Assembly: GCF_014836985.1 (NCBI RefSeq)
Contig: NZ_JACSPU010000003.1
Location: 464,456 to 528,455, forward strand
Source: Planococcus wigleyi
GTDB taxonomy: Bacteria; Bacillota; Bacilli; Bacillales_A; Planococcaceae
Direction: 5' to 3'
DNA length: 64,000 nt
Part shown: positions 62,977-64,000 of the stretch, piece by piece
Layout: the number at the start of each line of letters is the position of its first letter
Position numbering within the stretch: position 1 is the stretch's first letter
Position numbers and translations under genes: made by a program
The notes under the pieces: generated by a model
The model's input: the letters and a program-made list of their open reading frames with translations, nothing else
Database searches by the model: none
What the model was told of the DNA's origin: nothing

Positions 62977-63128
62977 TCTTATAAAAAACAATTAATCTGA
63001 AAAGTTATAGTTCGATAACTTCTGTGTTACACTAACACTCAAGCCAATCGAGTAGAATGAAACGAGTTATTGCTTTCGTTGCTTTTACAGAATGGTTATA
63101 AGGAAATTACAACTTTATTATTATTGTC

Positions 63129-63205
<77 letters not shown>

Positions 63206-63208
63206 ATG

Positions 63209-63284
63209 GTCCCGTGGTGTAGCGGTTAACATGCCTGCCTGTCACGCAGGAGATCGCCGGTTCGATCCCGGTCGGGACCGCCAT
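63209..63284 (+). tRNA. tRNA-Asp (GTC)
   Basis: Acceptor GGTCCCG/CGGGACC, anticodon loop CTGTCAC, encoded CCA. Confidence 0.97.
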
Positions 63285-63290
63285 TTTTAT

Positions 63291-63365
63291 TGGGGTATAG
63301 CCAAGCGGTAAGGCAACGGGTTTTGATCCCGTCATGCCCTGGTTCGAATCCAGGTACCCCAGCCA
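63291..63365 (+). tRNA. tRNA-Gln (TTG)
   Basis: Acceptor TGGGGTA/TACCCCA, anticodon loop TTTTGAT, encoded CCA. Confidence 0.97.
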
Positions 63366-63405
63366 TTATTATTAAAACGTAGCGACGATGAATTAGAAAT
63401 TCTTA

Positions 63406-63434
63406 TTGACATCGAAACGATGATGAAGTATAAT
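63406..63434 (+). promoter_or_regulatory. Consensus SigA promoter inside the tRNA cluster
   Basis: TTGACA, 17-base spacer, TATAAT: a perfect consensus, 28 bases before tRNA-Leu. It can drive the last three tRNAs and the rRNA operon independently of the first promoter. Confidence 0.9.
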
Positions 63435-63461
63435 AGAATTTGTCCCTAAAAATAATTCAAT

Positions 63462-63547
<86 letters not shown>

Positions 63548-63559
63548 TACATCTCTAAT

Positions 63560-63636
63560 GCGCCCGTAGCTCAATTGGATAGAGTACTTGACTACGAATC
63601 AAGCGGTTAGAGGTTCGAGTCCTCTCGGGCGCACCA
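63560..63636 (+). tRNA. tRNA-Arg (ACG)
   Basis: Acceptor GCGCCCG/CGGGCGC, anticodon loop CTACGAA, encoded CCA. ACG would be edited to ICG by a TadA-type enzyme. Confidence 0.96.
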
Positions 63637-63660
63637 TATTTTTTCTTCCATATAATATAT

Positions 63661-63734
63661 GCGGGTGTAGTTTAGTGGTAAAACCTCAGCCTTCCAAGCT
63701 GATGATGAGGGTTCGATTCCCTTCACCCGCTCCA
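63661..63734 (+). tRNA. tRNA-Gly (TCC)
   Basis: Acceptor GCGGGTG/CACCCGC, anticodon loop CTTCCAA, encoded CCA. Confidence 0.96.
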
Positions 63735-63966
63735 AAATTTTATTCCTGAACCTTGAAAACTGAACAGCAAAACGTCAACAAAAGACGTCACGAGCGCCTT
63801 GGCGCGAGAACGGCTTTTGCGATGGTCGCCTTCGGGCGATCGGAGCATAGCCTTTGAACTTCTTGGGTTCGTGACTTAAACTACTGATCAGCTCACGCAG
63901 ATCAAAGCGAACCGTGCGTCTTCGGACGGCGGTACGCCAGCAAGTATTTGAGCAATCAACTACTCT
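63735..63966 (+). other. rRNA operon leader
   Basis: A 232-base spacer between tRNA-Gly and 16S. It starts with a boxA-like antitermination stretch (CCTTGAAAACTGAAC, about 63750-63764) and contains GC-rich hairpins (for example TCGCC/GGCGA and GACGGCGG parts) that fit the 16S processing leader. Confidence 0.6.
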
Positions 63967-64000
63967 ATAATGGAGAGTTTGATCCTGGCTCAGGACGAAC
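63967..64000 (+). rRNA. rrs: 16S rRNA, 5' end only
   Basis: AGAGTTTGATCCTGGCTCAG, the universal 16S start (E. coli position 8 onward), begins at 63974, so the mature 5' end is near 63967. The gene runs out of the window. Confidence 0.95.

Overview
The window looks like a chromosomal segment of a low-to-mid GC Gram-positive bacterium of the Planococcus/Planomicrobium type (Bacillales, Planococcaceae). Reasons: strong AGGAGG-type ribosome sites with many TTG starts, a complete Bacillus-type rsbRSTUVW-sigB-rsbX operon, CsoR/CopZ/CopA, MntR, CvfB, an ndoAI/ndoA (mazEF) pair, and a ddl-murF-cshA-ydbS-ydbT-rhomboid-acpS-alr-mazEF-rsb-sigB-tex-sprT-tRNA order that follows the Bacillus subtilis ydb/ydc region. 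The genus is an inference. There is no CRISPR array, prophage or plasmid origin.

Layout. 1-2.2 kb: gene remnants, a small Cys-rich protein and a crcB pair (fluoride export). 2.3-8.0 kb: a SulP transporter with a UspA protein on the minus strand, then a divergent cadC-cadA metal-resistance operon with two operator-like palindromes, and a double acetyltransferase. 8.2-20.6 kb: mntR, cvfB, a ring-cleaving dioxygenase behind an MhqR-like box, several acetyltransferases, a lipid kinase, an AraC regulator, yidC, a VanY-type carboxypeptidase and several very small genes. 20.7-27.8 kb (minus strand): cardiolipin synthase, a complete ISL3-type insertion sequence with 8-bp target duplication, a squalene/phytoene synthase-like gene, a sucrose-phosphate phosphatase-like plus sucrose-phosphate synthase-like pair, and an MBL hydrolase. 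28-36.7 kb: an FAD oxidoreductase followed by an unusual acyltransferase-aminotransferase fusion, an XRE-TPR regulator divergent from an MFS pump with two matching palindromes, a stress-type SDR, and a repeat-rich intergenic block. 36.8-39.8 kb: csoR-copZ-copA. 40-62.6 kb: cell wall and housekeeping genes (rodA, ddl, murF, cshA, acpS, alr), mazEF, the complete sigB operon, an MFS transporter with a cre-like site, tex and a SprT-like gene. 62.8-64 kb: eight tRNAs (Asn, Glu, fMet, Asp, Gln, Leu, Arg, Gly) leading into the start of a 16S rRNA gene.

The strongest unifying signal is SigB. Beyond the operon itself there are about nine sequences resembling GTTTAA-N13/14-GGGTAT. One lies inside the sigB operon before rsbV. 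Others precede a perfect-match sucrose-phosphate synthase/phosphatase pair, a small lmo0937-type membrane protein, an unannotated 32-residue membrane peptide, a 46-residue protein, a YtxH-like protein, an SDR of the general-stress type and, more weakly, cardiolipin synthase and a DUF5658 protein. The stress factor and a good part of a candidate local regulon therefore sit in the same window. All promoter, operator and function statements come from reading the sequence by eye and from family knowledge; no searches were run.
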